The notes: a model not told the origin generated them from the sequence alone. A stretch of DNA of 64,000 bases from Achatina immaculata (GCA_009760885.1 CM019713.1:81842131-81906130), one strand, 5' to 3'. Positions 1 through 11,659 are shown, counted from the first letter of the stretch. Program-made: numbers and translations.

Positions 1-263
1 TGTGATCCCAGTGTTAACATACGCTTGTGAGAGTTGGAAATCAGCTAGTCTACTTAATCAAGGACTTGATCATTGAGAACAGATGTCTCCGTAGACTATT
101 GAACATCAGATTGTCCGACTTTAAATCAAACGAGTCAATAAGACAGGAATTGAACCAAGTCTACATTCAAGATACATCAAAGGAAACTGATGGCCCTATC
201 TCTGGCCTCGTTCTCAGAATGGACGAATCCAGACTTCCTCGCCAAGCCCTCACATGGTCATAG
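1..263 (+). mobile_element. LINE reverse-transcriptase C-terminal fragment
   Basis: The frame from the left edge reads VIPVLTYACESWKS..., then after a small frame change ENRCLRRLLNIRLSDFKSNE and SIRQELN. This is the thumb/C-terminal region typical of non-LTR retrotransposon polyproteins (LTYGCESW...ENRCLRRILNI...SNESIR). It ends in a stop at 261-263 and continues left of the window. It is a dead fragment. The following 264-520 is unassigned noncoding sequence. Confidence 0.75.
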
Positions 264-533
264 TAGAAGCATCACTAGAGAGAGAGTACAACTTTGAGGT
301 TCAACTCCATCCAAGACCTACAGCGGGCGGGGCGAGTGGTCAGACATGGAAAGATATGACTTCAGCCTTGTGAGCCAATGTTGGACCTAAAGGGTTACCA
401 ATCAACATTGGATCTAGAATTCTGGCGAAATGCACAAACTGCAGACAAACTAAACACTGTTTATTTTCACTTACAAATATTTGTATATTAAAAGACATGG
501 TAGCATAATTACCGCTGTATATTACGTGTCTAA

Positions 534-789
534 ACTACAGCAAAGATCAGAGACAGACAAGTGAGATTTGTAGGACATTTTCTGAGAAGAGGAAAATTGG
601 AACACATTGTGACAACTGGAAAAATTGAGGGAAGAAGAGACAGAGGAAGACAGAGAGAGAAGTTACTGGATGGGCTGTCAGTGTAGCTAGGAATAAAGTC
701 ACCGGCGGATCTCATAATCAAGTCTAAAGACATGGAATTATGGAGAGAAATGATCGCCTACGCCACGCAGCACGGCACTTCATTGGTTG
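534..789 (+). mobile_element. 5'-truncated LINE tail flanked by 13-bp target-site duplication
   Basis: From 543 the frame reads RQVRFVGHFLRRGKLEHIVT then TGKIEGRRDRGRQREKLLDG and, after a stop, ...DMELWREMIAYATQHGTS. This is a canonical C-terminus of non-LTR retrotransposon polyproteins. The 13-mer ATTACGTGTCTAA occurs at 521-533 and again at 790-802, directly flanking it, as expected for a target-site duplication. The short length indicates strong 5' truncation. Confidence 0.82.
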
Positions 790-828
790 ATTACGTGTCT
801 AATGCAGAGAGTCCTAACTGAAGTAAAT

Positions 829-944
829 CTTCTTTTTCTTCTTCTTCTTCTTCAGTTTTCCGAGCCATTAAGGCTCAATGCTACAAGATAAAGTTCACAT
901 CAATTCCTTTCTATTCCTAATCTTCTCTCTCCAGTTGGTGATAC
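829..944. repeat. CTT run and flanking unassigned sequence
   Basis: A (CTT)n run at about 829-855 is followed by roughly 90 bp of unassigned sequence up to the LINE tail at 945. Runs of this type sit beside several other interspersed elements in the window and may be retrotransposon tails. Confidence 0.5.
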
Positions 945-1135
945 CAGTTTCTTTTATCTTACATCCTACATCCTTCCCGTGCCGCTAAACGTCACACAGG
1001 GCTCATGTGGTAGTTCGCCAAGATCTCCTGTTTTCGGCGATCTTTTCAACCTCATCAAGCGATGTTATTCCAACTAAACTGGCCTCTCTTAACAATGTTC
1101 TCTTTAGAGTTTCACGTGGTTAGCCTCTTTTTATT
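945..1135 (-). mobile_element. LINE family B 3' tail
   Basis: Minus strand reads PRETLKRTLLREASLVGI... DEVEKIAENRRSWRTT... ALCDV* and then CGGCACGGGAAGGATGTAGG. The same 3' end recurs at 15005-15172 (+), 17750-17915 (+) and 36655-36850 (-), so these are copies of one non-LTR family. All copies end in two or more GATGTAA-like 7-mers. Confidence 0.85.
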
Positions 1136-1146
1136 TCTTTTATATC

Positions 1147-2108
1147 CTATTCTATATTGTTTCTACATCTCTGTTTTGATCTACCCCTTGTTTTCTTCAT
1201 CTCTTGTGCATACATAATTTTCGTTTGTCTCTTTTCTACCATTCTTTCTACATGCCCCAGCCAGCGTAGTCTGTTCAGTTTCAAGACATTTATAATTCGT
1301 TGGGATTTAAATAAGCTGTTCAGTTCAGTGTTCTTTCTAGCTCTCCGTTCTCCACTGTTGGTATCCTTTATGGCCCAAAGATTCTTCTTTAGGATCTTGT
1401 TCTCAAAGATCTGCAATTGTTCTTCATCTTTCTTTGTTGTACTCCATGTTTTTGATCATTACACGATGGCTGGTCTTATTTTAGTTTTGTAGATTGTTAT
1501 TTTGGTGTTTTGGGACAGGATTTTGGATTTTAACAGGTGCTACAAGGCAAAGTATATTTTATTCCCTATCTGTGCTTTGATTTTAATTTCCTCAGTTAGT
1601 GTGTTGCTTCTGTTGAAGTTTGTGCCTAGATATTTGTATGTTTCTGCCTTCCTGATAATCATCTCTCCAACATTTATAAAATTTGGATCATTTTTTCTCT
1701 GGTCTCTTGATATCTTCATATACTCCGTCTTAGCTTGGTTAATGATGAAGCCCATTTTTAGCGCTACATCTCTCAAGTGACTGCAGGCATTGACGACTTC
1801 TTGCATAGTTTCCACCAACCAGGTCGATGTCATCAGAGTATCCTAGTATTTTAGCTTGCTCTTCTGTATTGCTTTCTTCTTTCACTTTTCTGATTACCTT
1901 TTCTAGTACTAGACTGAATAATAATGGAGATAATGATTCACTTTGTTTTAAACTAGTTCTTATAGAGAAGGGTTCTGACTTTCTTCCTTTATATATTGCT
2001 ATATTTTGTGTATCCTCCATACATATTCTGGTCAGACTGATTAATTTGTTTGGTATCTCAAATTCTTTCACAATTTTCTATAAGCTGTCCCTATCTATGG
2101 TCTCGTAA
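1147..2108 (-). mobile_element. LINE reverse transcriptase fragment (YSDD motif)
   Basis: On the minus strand the frame from about 2071 reads PNKLISLTRICMEDTQNIAI, then LSPLLFSLVLEKVIRKV and GYSDDIDLVGG, a degenerate Y/F-x-DD catalytic box of a non-LTR reverse transcriptase. A frameshift near 1835 leads to ALKMGFIINQAKTEYMKIS and YKYLGTNF, and from 1416 to RLRWLGHVERM. Domain order is normal for a LINE ORF2. Frameshifts and stops show the copy is dead. It runs directly into the family B tail, so two insertions may be joined here. Confidence 0.85.
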
Positions 2109-2149
2109 GTAAACACTAAAACAATGGCGCAAGACTGCGATCTCTTTGA

Positions 2150-2335
2150 CGGTAAAAAAAAAACGAGCCGAGAGAGAGAGACACAGAGAGAGAAAGAGAG
2201 AGATAGAGAGAGAGAGAGAGAAACAAACGCCGAATATAAGGAACATGGATGTAACTGAGAGATTTTCGTATATGCAAAGCTGGGAACAGCGGGGAACATC
2301 GGGGAACATCGGGGAACACCGGGGAACAGCGGAGG
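2150..2335. repeat. GA-rich microsatellite and GGGGAACATC repeat
   Basis: A(n)/GA runs occupy about 2153-2222. Five imperfect copies of a 10-11 bp unit GGGGAACATC follow at about 2283-2332. Confidence 0.85.
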
Positions 2336-2339
2336 TACG

Positions 2340-3155
2340 TTTCTACCTAAATTATCTTTAACCTCCATTTCTTTCTTTGCTCCTTCCAAACCTGTAACTT
2401 CATTTGTCTAAACAGCTACACTTCTCTGCGATGCTCACCGAAGTTACAAGAGAACTTCAGATGACTCTACGAAAAAAATGGGAGTAGTAAATCCAGCCCA
2501 CTGAGAATCCTTTCCTCTCTTGGCTGTATCAGCTGTGACAGAAATTCGCTGTGAAAGTTATAGTTTCGGCTGTAAAATATCTGAAAGTGTCTCTGCCGTC
2601 CGTGAGACAGGAAATCTTTGGCGGATGTTGTTGGAGTTATTCAGAACATGTTACAGGAGTTGGGGGGTAACTGTAAAATGAAGATGTGTTTCTCTTCTCC
2701 TCCACTGCGCATCATGCCTGCAAAGGTTTTAGAGGACCCCTTCAAATTTACGAGCTCGTTTCCGGTATTTTAGTTCTCTTTAGGAGTACTCCCATATGCA
2801 AGTGCTTGGTCGCTCTTCTCAAAGCCTGCTCACCCACGCACGAGCGTAGCTAAACCGGTCATTTACGAGCGCCCTAGTTAGTTGTGTGGCTATTCCGCTT
2901 CGTTGCACGCGCCGGACTTGACAGCCAAGCCACCCGTAAACGTCTCTTGTTATGGCCCACATAGAGGAGAGAGACATCTCAAACTGACACAAACAGAACT
3001 TCGTTTGTTGGAAAGCTCTGTATACTTATCTGAGTTTTAAACTTTCCTGAATATTGCTCTTTCGGCAAATGTCTTTCGAGTTTTATATACTCGTAAAACT
3101 TTAGGAAACTTGCAAAATTTATGGTTTGTTTTTTTCAAGTATTTATTTTCTGAAA
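2340..3155. other. Unique-looking noncoding stretch downstream of Irx
   Basis: No recognisable gene or repeat. It has mixed base composition with a CpG-containing patch at about 2810-2945 (ACGAGCG, GCACGCGCCGG). No homology is evident by eye. It could be old repeat or regulatory sequence. Confidence 0.4.
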
Positions 3156-3156
3156 C

Positions 3157-3159
3157 ATC

Positions 3160-3212
<53 letters not shown>
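3157..3212. repeat. (TC)n microsatellite
   Basis: An almost pure CT dinucleotide run of about 55 bp. Confidence 0.95.
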
Positions 3213-3213
<1 letters not shown>

Positions 3214-3549
3214 TTTATACATGAGCGTTGGCAGTACACACAAAAAAGAGACCGCTTTACAGAGCAGTTCAGAAGAAAGAATAGTTCTAAAACGTTTCAT
3301 TCTGGATAAAAGTTGATTAGGATGAAACTAAATGTGAGAAACTATACGTTACACGCGTTGCATTAGAACAGAGAAACAGGGCCACGTGTAACAATACTAA
3401 ATGTGAGAAACTATATGTTCTGTCCATTGCGTGGAACATATTGAGGAAAGAATAGTTTGTTTGTTTGTTTGTTTGTTTTCTTCCTTTTATTTGTAAGAAA
3501 TGAGACAGAGGTAGAATGAAAAGAGAGAAAGATAGAACAAGGGTAGAAC

Positions 3550-3985
3550 AGAGTAGACAGAAATGGACATACAGACAGAGAGAGAGACAAATAGAGACAG
3601 ACAGAGACCGACGGACAGGCAGAGAGAGAGAGAGAGACAAATAGAGACAGACAGAGACCGACGGACAGGCAGAGAGAGAGAGAGAGACAAATAGAGACAG
3701 ACAGAGACCGACGGACAGGCACAGAGAGAGAGAGAGAGACAAATAGAGACAGACAGAGACCGACGGACAGGCAGAGAGAGAGACAAATAGAGACAGACAG
3801 AGACCGACGGACAGGCAGAGAGAGAGACAAATAGAGACAGACAGAGACCGACGGACAGGCAGAGAGAGAGACAAATAGAGACAGACAGACAGAGACCGAC
3901 GGACAGGCAGAGAGAGAGACAAATAGAGACAGACAGACAGAGACCGACGGACAGGCAGAGAGAGAGGGAGAGAGAGACAAATAGA
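3550..3985. repeat. GACA-rich minisatellite, period about 45-60 bp
   Basis: Eight or so units share AGACAGACAGAGACCGACGG followed by ACAGGCAGAGAGAGAG runs of variable length. Long minus-strand ORFs here (3317-4407) are repeat artefacts with SLSVCLYLSL periodicity. Confidence 0.9.
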
Positions 3986-3997
3986 CAAGACATATGC

Positions 3998-4085
3998 CAC
4001 TCCGATACGACGTTGTGACTCAACATATTCTCCACATCGGCTGCAAAGAACACCAGCTCACAGCTCCAAGCAGAAGAAGAAGAAG
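3998..4085 (+). mobile_element. SINE-like family A, 3' fragment
   Basis: Contains GACTCAACATATTCTCCACA followed by TCGGCTGCAAAGAACACCAG and ends in a GAA run. This matches the 3' end of the family A copies at 40575-40885 and 61975-62325. Confidence 0.7.
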
Positions 4086-4089
4086 AAGC

Positions 4090-4420
4090 TACACAATGGC
4101 GTAGTATTGCTACATAATACCCAGGCACTGTTACACAATAGCGTAGTATTGCTACATAATAGCCAGGCACTGCTACACAATAGCGCAGTATTGCTACATA
4201 ATAGCCAGGCACTGCTGCACAATAGCGTAGTATTGCTACATAATAGCCAGGCACTGCTGCACAATAGCGTAGTATTGCTACATAATAGCCAGGCACTGCT
4301 ACACAATAGCGCAGTATTGCTACATAATAGCCAGGCACTGCTGCACAATAGCATAGTATTATTACATAATAGATAAGTATCGCTAAACAATAGCCAGGTA
4401 GTGCCACATATCACCCTGGT
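4090..4420. repeat. 42-bp minisatellite, about 7 copies
   Basis: The unit begins AATAGCGTAGTATTGCTACA and continues TAATAGCCAGGCACTGCTAC AC. Forty-two is a multiple of three, which keeps frames open on both strands; there is no other evidence of coding. Confidence 0.93.
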
Positions 4421-5285
4421 TGTAGCTCATTTTCCCCAAAGAAATTAGGCTAAACACCGACGAGGCACAGAAATACACACCCCCCCCCCCTCCCAAACTG
4501 GTTTCATCCTTTCAGCTCTGAGCACAAAAGATCATCAATTTCAGCCGCGCGGAACTGTACACACGAACAAAGAAATATAAACATTCTTACATGTCAGTCT
4601 TTTATCGCCAGCGCTAAATCGCAAAAACACAACAGAACAAAACACCAAAAAACAGACAGAACTCCAACAAGAACAAGCTCTCCAACTCTACATCATTCCC
4701 CGCCCCCTCCACACACACACACACACACACACACACCCTCTGACAAACAGCCAGGGAATCTCTTAACACCTGTCATTTAATATTTTCATTTCTTCGCTAC
4801 ATCAACAAAATAAAGAGATTCAGAACTCGTATATCAAAGCCAACTGTCGAGCATTGGATATTGTACGGAATCCCAACACGCTCATCTACATTTTTTATTT
4901 TAAATTTTAATTCTCCGCAGTGCTCTCCATCATGTTTAGAACATAAATCCTGTCTTCGTTTTCGGTTTATGTTATATAAATATTTATACGTCTACAGTTT
5001 CTTAATTTAGGATCTAGTTTCTGAAATCAGCTTAAAATGATCCCAGTTTTTATCCCTAACTCTGGACCGAGTTCAAATATGTGTTGGTAACTTGCTGAAC
5101 TTTTACAAGATAAGTTCTGTTTGGCAAAAAAAAAAAAAAAAATGTACCGGTACAGCAGAGGTGGTTTAGCGTTACAAAGGGATAGTTAAGAAAGAAAGAA
5201 AATCCTCGACAAAGGCCTTTGGCTGAAATATTCAGTTGTTTTTTTTTTTTAATTCCTCGTAGTCTGTTTAATAGTTTCTCCTATT
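4421..5285. other. Unassigned AT-rich sequence with short simple repeats
   Basis: Holds C10 at about 4481, (AC)n at about 4709-4735 and A-runs near 5126. No gene or mobile element recognised. Confidence 0.5.
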
Positions 5286-5685
5286 TTCCTCCCCCCCTCT
5301 CTCTCTCCCTCTCTTTCTTTCTCTCCCTCTCTCTCTCTCTCTTTCTTTATTTCTCCCTCTCTCTCTCCCTCTCTTTCTTTCTCTCCCTCTCTCTCTTTTT
5401 TCTCTCTCTCTCTCTCTCTTTCTCCCTCTCTTTCTCTCTCTCTTTTTTCTCCCTCTTTCTCCCTCTCTTTCTCTCTCTTTCTCTCTCTCTTTCTTTCTCC
5501 CTCTCTTTCTCTCTCTCCTTCTCTCTCTTTCTCTCTCTTTCTTTCTCCCTCTCTTTCTCTCTCTCTTTCTTTCTCCCTCTCTTTCTCTCTCTGCCCCTCT
5601 TTTTCTTCTCTTTCCCTCTCTCTATTTCTCTCTCTCACTTTCCCTCTTCTTATCTCTCTCTCCCTCTCTTCCTCTTTCTCTTTAA
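5286..5685. repeat. 400-bp polypyrimidine (CTCTTT/CTCTCC) tract
   Basis: The + strand is almost pure C/T for about 400 bp, with degenerate CTCTCTTTCTCC units. Such tracts can form triplex DNA. ORFs on both strands here are compositional artefacts. Confidence 0.93.
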
Positions 5686-6155
5686 AAAAAAAAAACAGAC
5701 CAAACACCTCTGTCTACTTCTACTAAACTTGTGCGTTATTTACTAAACTCCTCCTCCTCATCCTCATCATCATCATCATCATTATCATCATCGCATTCAT
5801 CTTTCAATTATAACCATATTTTCTTTCTTCTAACAACCTGGATCAAAAGATGGCCGTAGCAGAGCCACGAACCGTCGCGAATATCAAAGAACCACTCTTA
5901 CTTACGACCATATTCTACCTTCCACTGCTGTTTTCATCGACAGGCTGTTCTGTTATATCAGACTGGCCAAAGATTCGAGGGATTTACATGGTCTATGTGC
6001 TGGTATAGCTTAGACAGAAACCTACTTCTTCACATTTAGAGTACCGGCTTTAGGAGCTTTAATAAAAAGGTTCTAACCAACTCTGGTTTGTTACTTATTA
6101 AAGTGAATTTGATTGTTGAGAATCCGGGCGGTTGTGGTAAAACAAAAAAAATGAC
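5686..6155. other. Short unique stretch with CTC/ATC microsatellites
   Basis: CTC and ATC triplet runs lie at about 5748-5790, then about 300 bp of unassigned sequence. It lies just 3' of Irx exon 6 and could include an Irx 3' UTR or a last exon, but I see no convincing acceptor plus coding block. Confidence 0.4.
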
Positions 6156-6690
6156 CATCATTACCACAACAACAACAACATCAATAACAATCACATGGCA
6201 CCAAAACACCGCCAAAAACAATAACGACACCTGTAATAACAGTAATAACAAAATCACAATTTTTAAAAAAAACAAACAAATAAGAACATTATCACCCACA
6301 GAAACACCCAATAATACGCTACAGCGACAATAACCACGGAAACAATAACCACGGCAACTATAACCACGGCACCAATAACCACAGCACAAACACAGGCAAC
6401 AGTAACATTAAAACAACAGCAATAATCGCAGCAACAATAACCACAGCAACAATAACCACGGCAACAATAACCACAGCACAAATACAGGGAACAGCAACAA
6501 TAAAACAACAACAGCAGCAATAATCACAGCACAAATACAAGCAATAATAACAAAATTACAAACAATAGCAGTATAATATAACAATAACACAACCCAAAAA
6601 AGCAACAAAATATAAACAATAGCAGTAATAACACAACCAACAAAAGCAACACAGCAACAACACAAACAGCAAGGGTCACAGATATATACA
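6156..6690. repeat. CAA/CAACAATAACCACGG-rich trinucleotide region next to Irx exon 6
   Basis: Imperfect ACA/ATA triplets and AACAATAACCACGGC units. Minus-strand ORFs made of Cys/Val/Leu repeats are artefacts. It lies within 10 bp of the presumptive Irx stop codon. Confidence 0.85.
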
Positions 6691-6695
6691 GTACC

Positions 6696-7657
6696 CTATG
6701 ACTCACCTTGAGATCTCACGCCATCAACATCACGTGCCGGAGAGAACAGTGCGCTGACCGGAAGCCGCGGGAAATGTGGGTGCAAGGGCATTTTCTCACC
6801 GGAAGTTGCCCCGTCTCTGTTGGCACCGCCCTCTGCCGCTGCGCGCGCTGCCATCTGGACTGCCTGAGCGTGCGCTTCCAAGCCCGCTCGCGCGGCAGTG
6901 GGCGTGGTTAGACTGTACGGATAGGACAGCGTTGTGTGGGTTAGTGTCAGAGGATAGTGCCCGCCCAGTCCGGCAAACCGTGAGGCTGCGGGCCAGTGGG
7001 CTGCCGTGCCTGGGGTGAGGAACAAGAAACCTTGACCCGGCAGCGATCTCTGCGGCGATGACGAAGGAATAGATGATGGTAGAAATGGCTGTCGATTCAA
7101 AGCAGTTGGAGACGGCAATGACGCCGGCGAAACGTTCGACGAAGATGATGATGACGTTGTTGTGGTTGAAGCTGAAGACGTGGACGACGATGTGGTGTTG
7201 ATAAAGTCAGATATGGACCAGATTTTGGGACGAGTTGTGACTGGAGGTGAGCCACACCGGGTGGGGCTGTGGGCTGGAGGAGGAGCAGCTGCGCCAGCAG
7301 AAGGATGACCAGACAGTGGCTGTTTTTTAGACGGGGAAGAAGCTGAACTGTTTCTACTGTCTCCGTTTCTTCGGCTCTCTGGCAAAGGGGACTTACTACC
7401 AGAGAGTTCTTCACGAGTCTTTGGTCGCGCCTCTCCAAGATTCTCTGCCGAGGAGCCTCGCAACGGAGACCTGTCCCTCGCTGTTATGAGCTGAGAACCC
7501 TCGGGAACATCTGCCCCGAGGCGCCTGTTCTGAAAGCTATCTCTGGACGCATCTTCTTCATCTTCGTCCTCGTCGTCAAAATCATCGTCGTCATCATCGA
7601 CTCGGATGATGCGTTCTTTGAACAGACCGCTTGAGCTCTCAACCGTATGGCCTTGAC
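6696..7657 (-). CDS. irx: Irx exon 6: acidic, IRO-box and C-terminal region
   Basis: A large exon after a strong acceptor TTTTCTTTCAG|GT (AG at 7659-7658), phase 1. It encodes GLFKERIIRV followed by an Asp/Glu run, a Ser/Pro-rich linker, RPKIWSISDFIN at about 7233-7198 (IRO-box-like; vertebrate members have KPKIWS), a long Ser/Thr tract, then Pro/Leu/Ala-rich sequence rich in low-complexity runs. The frame ends at TAG 6698-6696 after ...VRSQGES. Just before this stop lies CAAG|GTGAGT (GT at 6706-6705), a textbook donor, so the coding part may instead end at 6707 and splice to an unseen exon. The ORF upstream of 7657 is intron. The 26.5-kb distance from exon 5 is unusual but phases agree. Confidence 0.9.
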
Positions 7658-7659
7658 CT

Positions 7660-8785
7660 GAAAGAAAAGAGAGAAAAAAAACGATCGAGCATAAATAAAA
7701 GTGCACACATGTTTAACTTTCACCTAGACCTCATCTGTCTAAAATAGTCCTACCCTTAACTTGAACTACATCCATCTAAAGTAGCCTTTAAGAAATACAG
7801 CAAGACAGCGGAAGGTACTTTGCTCAAACTGACAGTCAATAAAATAACAATCACATGATTGTACAGCATTATATTAGGTTCAGTCAACTGAAATTTAGAA
7901 AATGTAAAATAAACAAAACTTATATTTAATACAGAAAAAATAACACCCTCTATTTTGATCATTACAATTCTTTGCATGCCCCTCCTTCACCCAGCGCGCG
8001 ACTTCCACTAAGAGAAAAAAAAATTGTCCTGATTTCTCAGCCACTGAGTCCCTTGCATACTTGACCAGAAAGATGGGGTTCCTGCTAGTTCGTTATGACT
8101 GTCTTGAACTTCGTAAACCATTTGTAGATATGAGCCTTGCACATGCACTCAGCGCCGTATACCGCGCAGATTTTTCGCGGTGTGTGTTCGCGTGTTCGGG
8201 ACTTTGACAGACAAGAATCGAACGACAGAACGCGCTTTTTTTCCTTTTGAAGTACATCTACAACGTAACCGCCATCTTGACATGCGCTATTCTCAGCTTG
8301 TTGCCTAACGACGGTGACGCACTCTTCTTTTCCTACGTCACTGACCTTGGTGTTAACAGATGATATTACTAAGGGATTCCTATCAGTTCCTTCGGAAATT
8401 TAATTCCACATTTCCAACTTTCACTTGATTCATCCTCGCTCTTTCTGTGTCCCATAGCAAACTAAAAGCATGTATGTTCCCTCAGAAATGATCTGAAAAT
8501 CTGTGTTTGTGCAGACTCGTGTACAATACTTTATGAAAGAAAAATACGAGCTGAGATTAGGGGAGAGGAGAAGATGAAATTGTAGCTCACAGTTTAGTTA
8601 CACAAGCATGTGGGAGCCAAGCCAAGATTGTAGGGGTGTGGCACATCCGTGTTCTAAAAGACCTCGTTTCTGTTTCTCCTAATGAGTCTGTCTACCTGAT
8701 TCAAGATTGTTTCTGTCTGTACGGCAGGACGTTGGTCTGCCCGCCTGTTTATCTCTCTGTACTGTTTGTATGTCTTCATAATTTT
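7660..8785. other. Irx intron 5, part adjoining exon 6
   Basis: Mostly unique sequence. A CpG-rich patch at about 8130-8340 (AGCGCCGTATACCGCGC, TTCGCGTGTTCGGG, TACGTCA) has a composition unlike its surroundings and could be a promoter or enhancer. No ORF or repeat recognised. Confidence 0.4.
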
Positions 8786-8789
8786 TTCG

Positions 8790-8972
<183 letters not shown>

Positions 8973-9299
8973 CGACCATCCATACATGCGTGCCGGTGCT
9001 AATTAGAGCAGAACAGAATTAGCCTGGCCTGGAGGTCTAAGCCCCAGCAGACTGAAGCCACATCCAAGAAAATCCTTGCCTGCTACGACCAACATTTTAC
9101 ACAAAGGTCACATCAATAACACCAAGACCAAACTGCGCTACATGCGAATGTCCCAAACTACACTGATGATCACAATCAAGACACGCAATGTAATATTATG
9201 AACATAAAGTTTAACCTAAACGTCACATGATAAGGGCATATAACGGCAATAGGCGTCTATCGGCAATGTTTCTAACATTTCTCACCTTCGGCCCTCATG

Positions 9300-9445
9300 C
9301 ATATCTTTGGTTCTATGTCTGTTATATGGGACCCCCTAATATACTTTTTATATACCTATTACATGGGACCCCCTAAGATATTTTTTTTTATATACCTGTA
9401 TTATGGGACCCCTTAAGATACTTTTCATATACCTGTTACATAGGA
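9300..9445. repeat. About 48-bp tandem repeat, 3-4 copies
   Basis: Units contain TGTTATATGGGACCCCCTAA and TTTTATATACCT. 8973-9299 before it is unassigned unique sequence. Confidence 0.8.
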
Positions 9446-10185
9446 AACGGGAAAGTAGACAGACAACAAGAAAGAAGATAGAAAACAAGGAAGTTTAAAA
9501 AAGAAAACAAGTGGGAATAAAACAAGAAATAATAAAGAAACAAGAAAGTAAGAAGAAAACAAGAAATAATATTTTTAAAAAAACCAAGAAAGTGGGAAGA
9601 AAACAAGAAATAATAAAGAAAACAATAAAGTATGAAGGAAACAATAAGTAATAAAGAAACCAAGAAAACTGGGAATAAAACAAGAAATAATAAGAAAAAA
9701 GTAGAAAGAAAAAAATAATAAAGAAAACAAGAAAGTAAGAAGAAATTAAGAAATAATAAAGAAAACAAGAAAGTAGGAAGAAAAAAAGAAATAATAAAGA
9801 AAACAAGAAAGTAGTCAGGAAACAAAGTATATAGAAAACAAGAAGCAGATATAAAGTAACAAAAGAGGAAGATAACATGATAAAAGACAGAAAATAAGAA
9901 AGAAGATAGAAGAAGAGACAGTAAAAAGAATGCAAAAAAAAAGCAGAAAGAAAACCCAAAAAAAAGCAGAAAACAAGAAAGTAGAAAGAAAAAGTAAATA
10001 AGCTACAGAAAAAGAAGGTGAAAGAAAATTAAGACGAAGATAGAAAACAGAAAACAGAAAAATAGAAATAAAACAAGAAAATAGAAAGAAAGCAAGAAGT
10101 AAGGGGAAAAAAGATGAAAGAAGTTAGGAAACAAAAGATAAAATAGACAACAAGAAAGTAGAAAGAAAGAAAGACAGGAAAACTA
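9446..10185. repeat. A-rich degenerate minisatellite (AAGAAAACAAGAAAGTAGG units)
   Basis: Variable units of about 25-45 bp built from AAAGAAAACAAGAAAGTAGG and AAACAAGAAATAATAAAG. The two Phe/Leu/Ser-rich minus ORFs are artefacts. Confidence 0.85.
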
Positions 10186-10211
10186 TACAATTTATTAAAT
10201 ATTTACTGTTT

Positions 10212-10313
<102 letters not shown>

Positions 10314-10559
10314 TTTTATCATGCCAGATATTTATCTACATGTCGGAGCTAAAGAATAAAAAACTCATCTTTCCAAATTTAAGACACTGAAGTCAAACAG
10401 ATGCCTAATTTAACGTCCATGACCCACATCTGCAGGGTATGTATCTACACTCGTGGTTATCTATCACGTGACACCTAGCAGAATATTCTAGCACTCCCGG
10501 CTGAGACGGAATATTAGCCCTCGGGGCACGTCTCGGCAGATAACCTACTCACTTTTGGC

Positions 10560-11160
10560 AACTTGTAGGGGCAGGGAGCAAGGTTGTGGGTGAGTAATAC
10601 TAAGGGTGGGGGAGTTATTTGGGGAGGGGGTGGTAGATGGGTAAGATTTAGGGTGAAGAGGGTGGGGGAGGGTGATAATATTTATGGGGAAGAAGGGAGT
10701 GAGTGAGTAGAATTTTTGAGGTAAGGTAATTTGGGGAGGGGGAGTACATGAGTAAGACTTTGGGGGATGAGGAGGAGAGTATGGGGAATGAAATTTGTGG
10801 GGATAGATGGGAGAAGAGAGGAGCAAGTGAGTAAGAAATGGGGAGAGTGGATGAAGAGGATGAGTGAATGAGATTTGGGCTGAGAGGATGGGAGTGGAAT
10901 GAGTGAATAAGAATTTGTAGTAGAGAAGTACATGAGTGAGATCTGAAGCGAGAGAATAGGAGAGGAGGGAGGAAGAGTCAGTAAGATTTAAGAGAGGATG
11001 GGAAGATTCGGAGGAGAAGTGAGCGAAGTCTGGAGGTAGATGAAGAAATGGGAGTGAATGATTAAGATTTAAAGAGGGGGAGGGAGGGAGGGAGAGATTG
11101 GGAGGCTTTGAGGGAAAAAATAATGAGATGGGAGGGAGTAGTGAGGTGTTACTCAACAAG
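10560..11160. repeat. Purine-rich G-run tract with degenerate GGGGAGGGG motifs
   Basis: About 600 bp with strong G/A bias on the + strand and many GGGGGAG and GAGTGAGTAAG motifs. Pro/Ser/His-rich minus ORFs are compositional. 10314-10559 and 11160-11330 are unassigned. Confidence 0.75.
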
Positions 11161-11326
11161 AAGACAAGGAAGAATGAATGAGAAAAGATGAGAGGAGGAA
11201 GAGAAATAAGATTATGTGTATCTTGATTTAATGAAAACTAAAATTTTCTTATGACAACGAAAGGTTAATATGTGTGAAGATTACTGGCTTGCTTAGTTTG
11301 GTTCAGTGATGCATTGCTATGCCATT

Positions 11327-11330
<4 letters not shown>

Positions 11331-11392
<62 letters not shown>
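11331..11392. repeat. (TA)n(CA)n microsatellite
   Basis: About 25 TA units followed by ACACACAC. Confidence 0.97.
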
Positions 11393-11394
<2 letters not shown>

Positions 11395-11444
11395 GCTGAG
11401 TACCCGACGGTTTCCGGGTATTTATTTCTCCCAGTCAACAAAGT

Positions 11445-11635
11445 TCTATCCATTTCCACAACCTTCTAGACTGGTTTACAACGTTCTATTCATTGCCGCA
11501 ACTTTCTAGAATGTTCTACAGAAGTCTTTTCAGTTCTACAATATTCAATTCATTTCCACGATTTTCTAGACGGTTCTACAGAGTCTAGACAGTTCTACAG
11601 AGTCTAGACTATTCTACAGAGTCTAGACGGTTTGA
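11445..11635. repeat. 20-bp TTCTACAGAGTCTAGACGGT repeat and decayed relatives
   Basis: Three to four clean copies lie at about 11569-11632. Decayed versions (CTTTCTAGAATGTTCTACAG) extend to about 11445. Confidence 0.8.
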
Positions 11636-11659
11636 TTATAAACTACATTTTTAGTTTAA

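Noticed and set aside
3317..4407. Overlapping minus-strand ORFs of 189-306 codons
   Set aside because: They are translations of GACA-rich and 42-bp tandem repeats; several frames are open at once and no domain is present.
5219..5746. 175- and 152-codon ORFs on opposite strands
   Set aside because: They come from a polypyrimidine tract and consist of Ser/Leu/Phe or Arg/Glu repeats.
9436..9959. Phe/Leu-rich ORFs resembling membrane proteins
   Set aside because: Compositional product of an A-rich minisatellite read on the minus strand.
10545..11159. 204-codon Pro/Ser/His-rich ORF
   Set aside because: It arises from G/A-rich tract; no start context, splice signals or domain.
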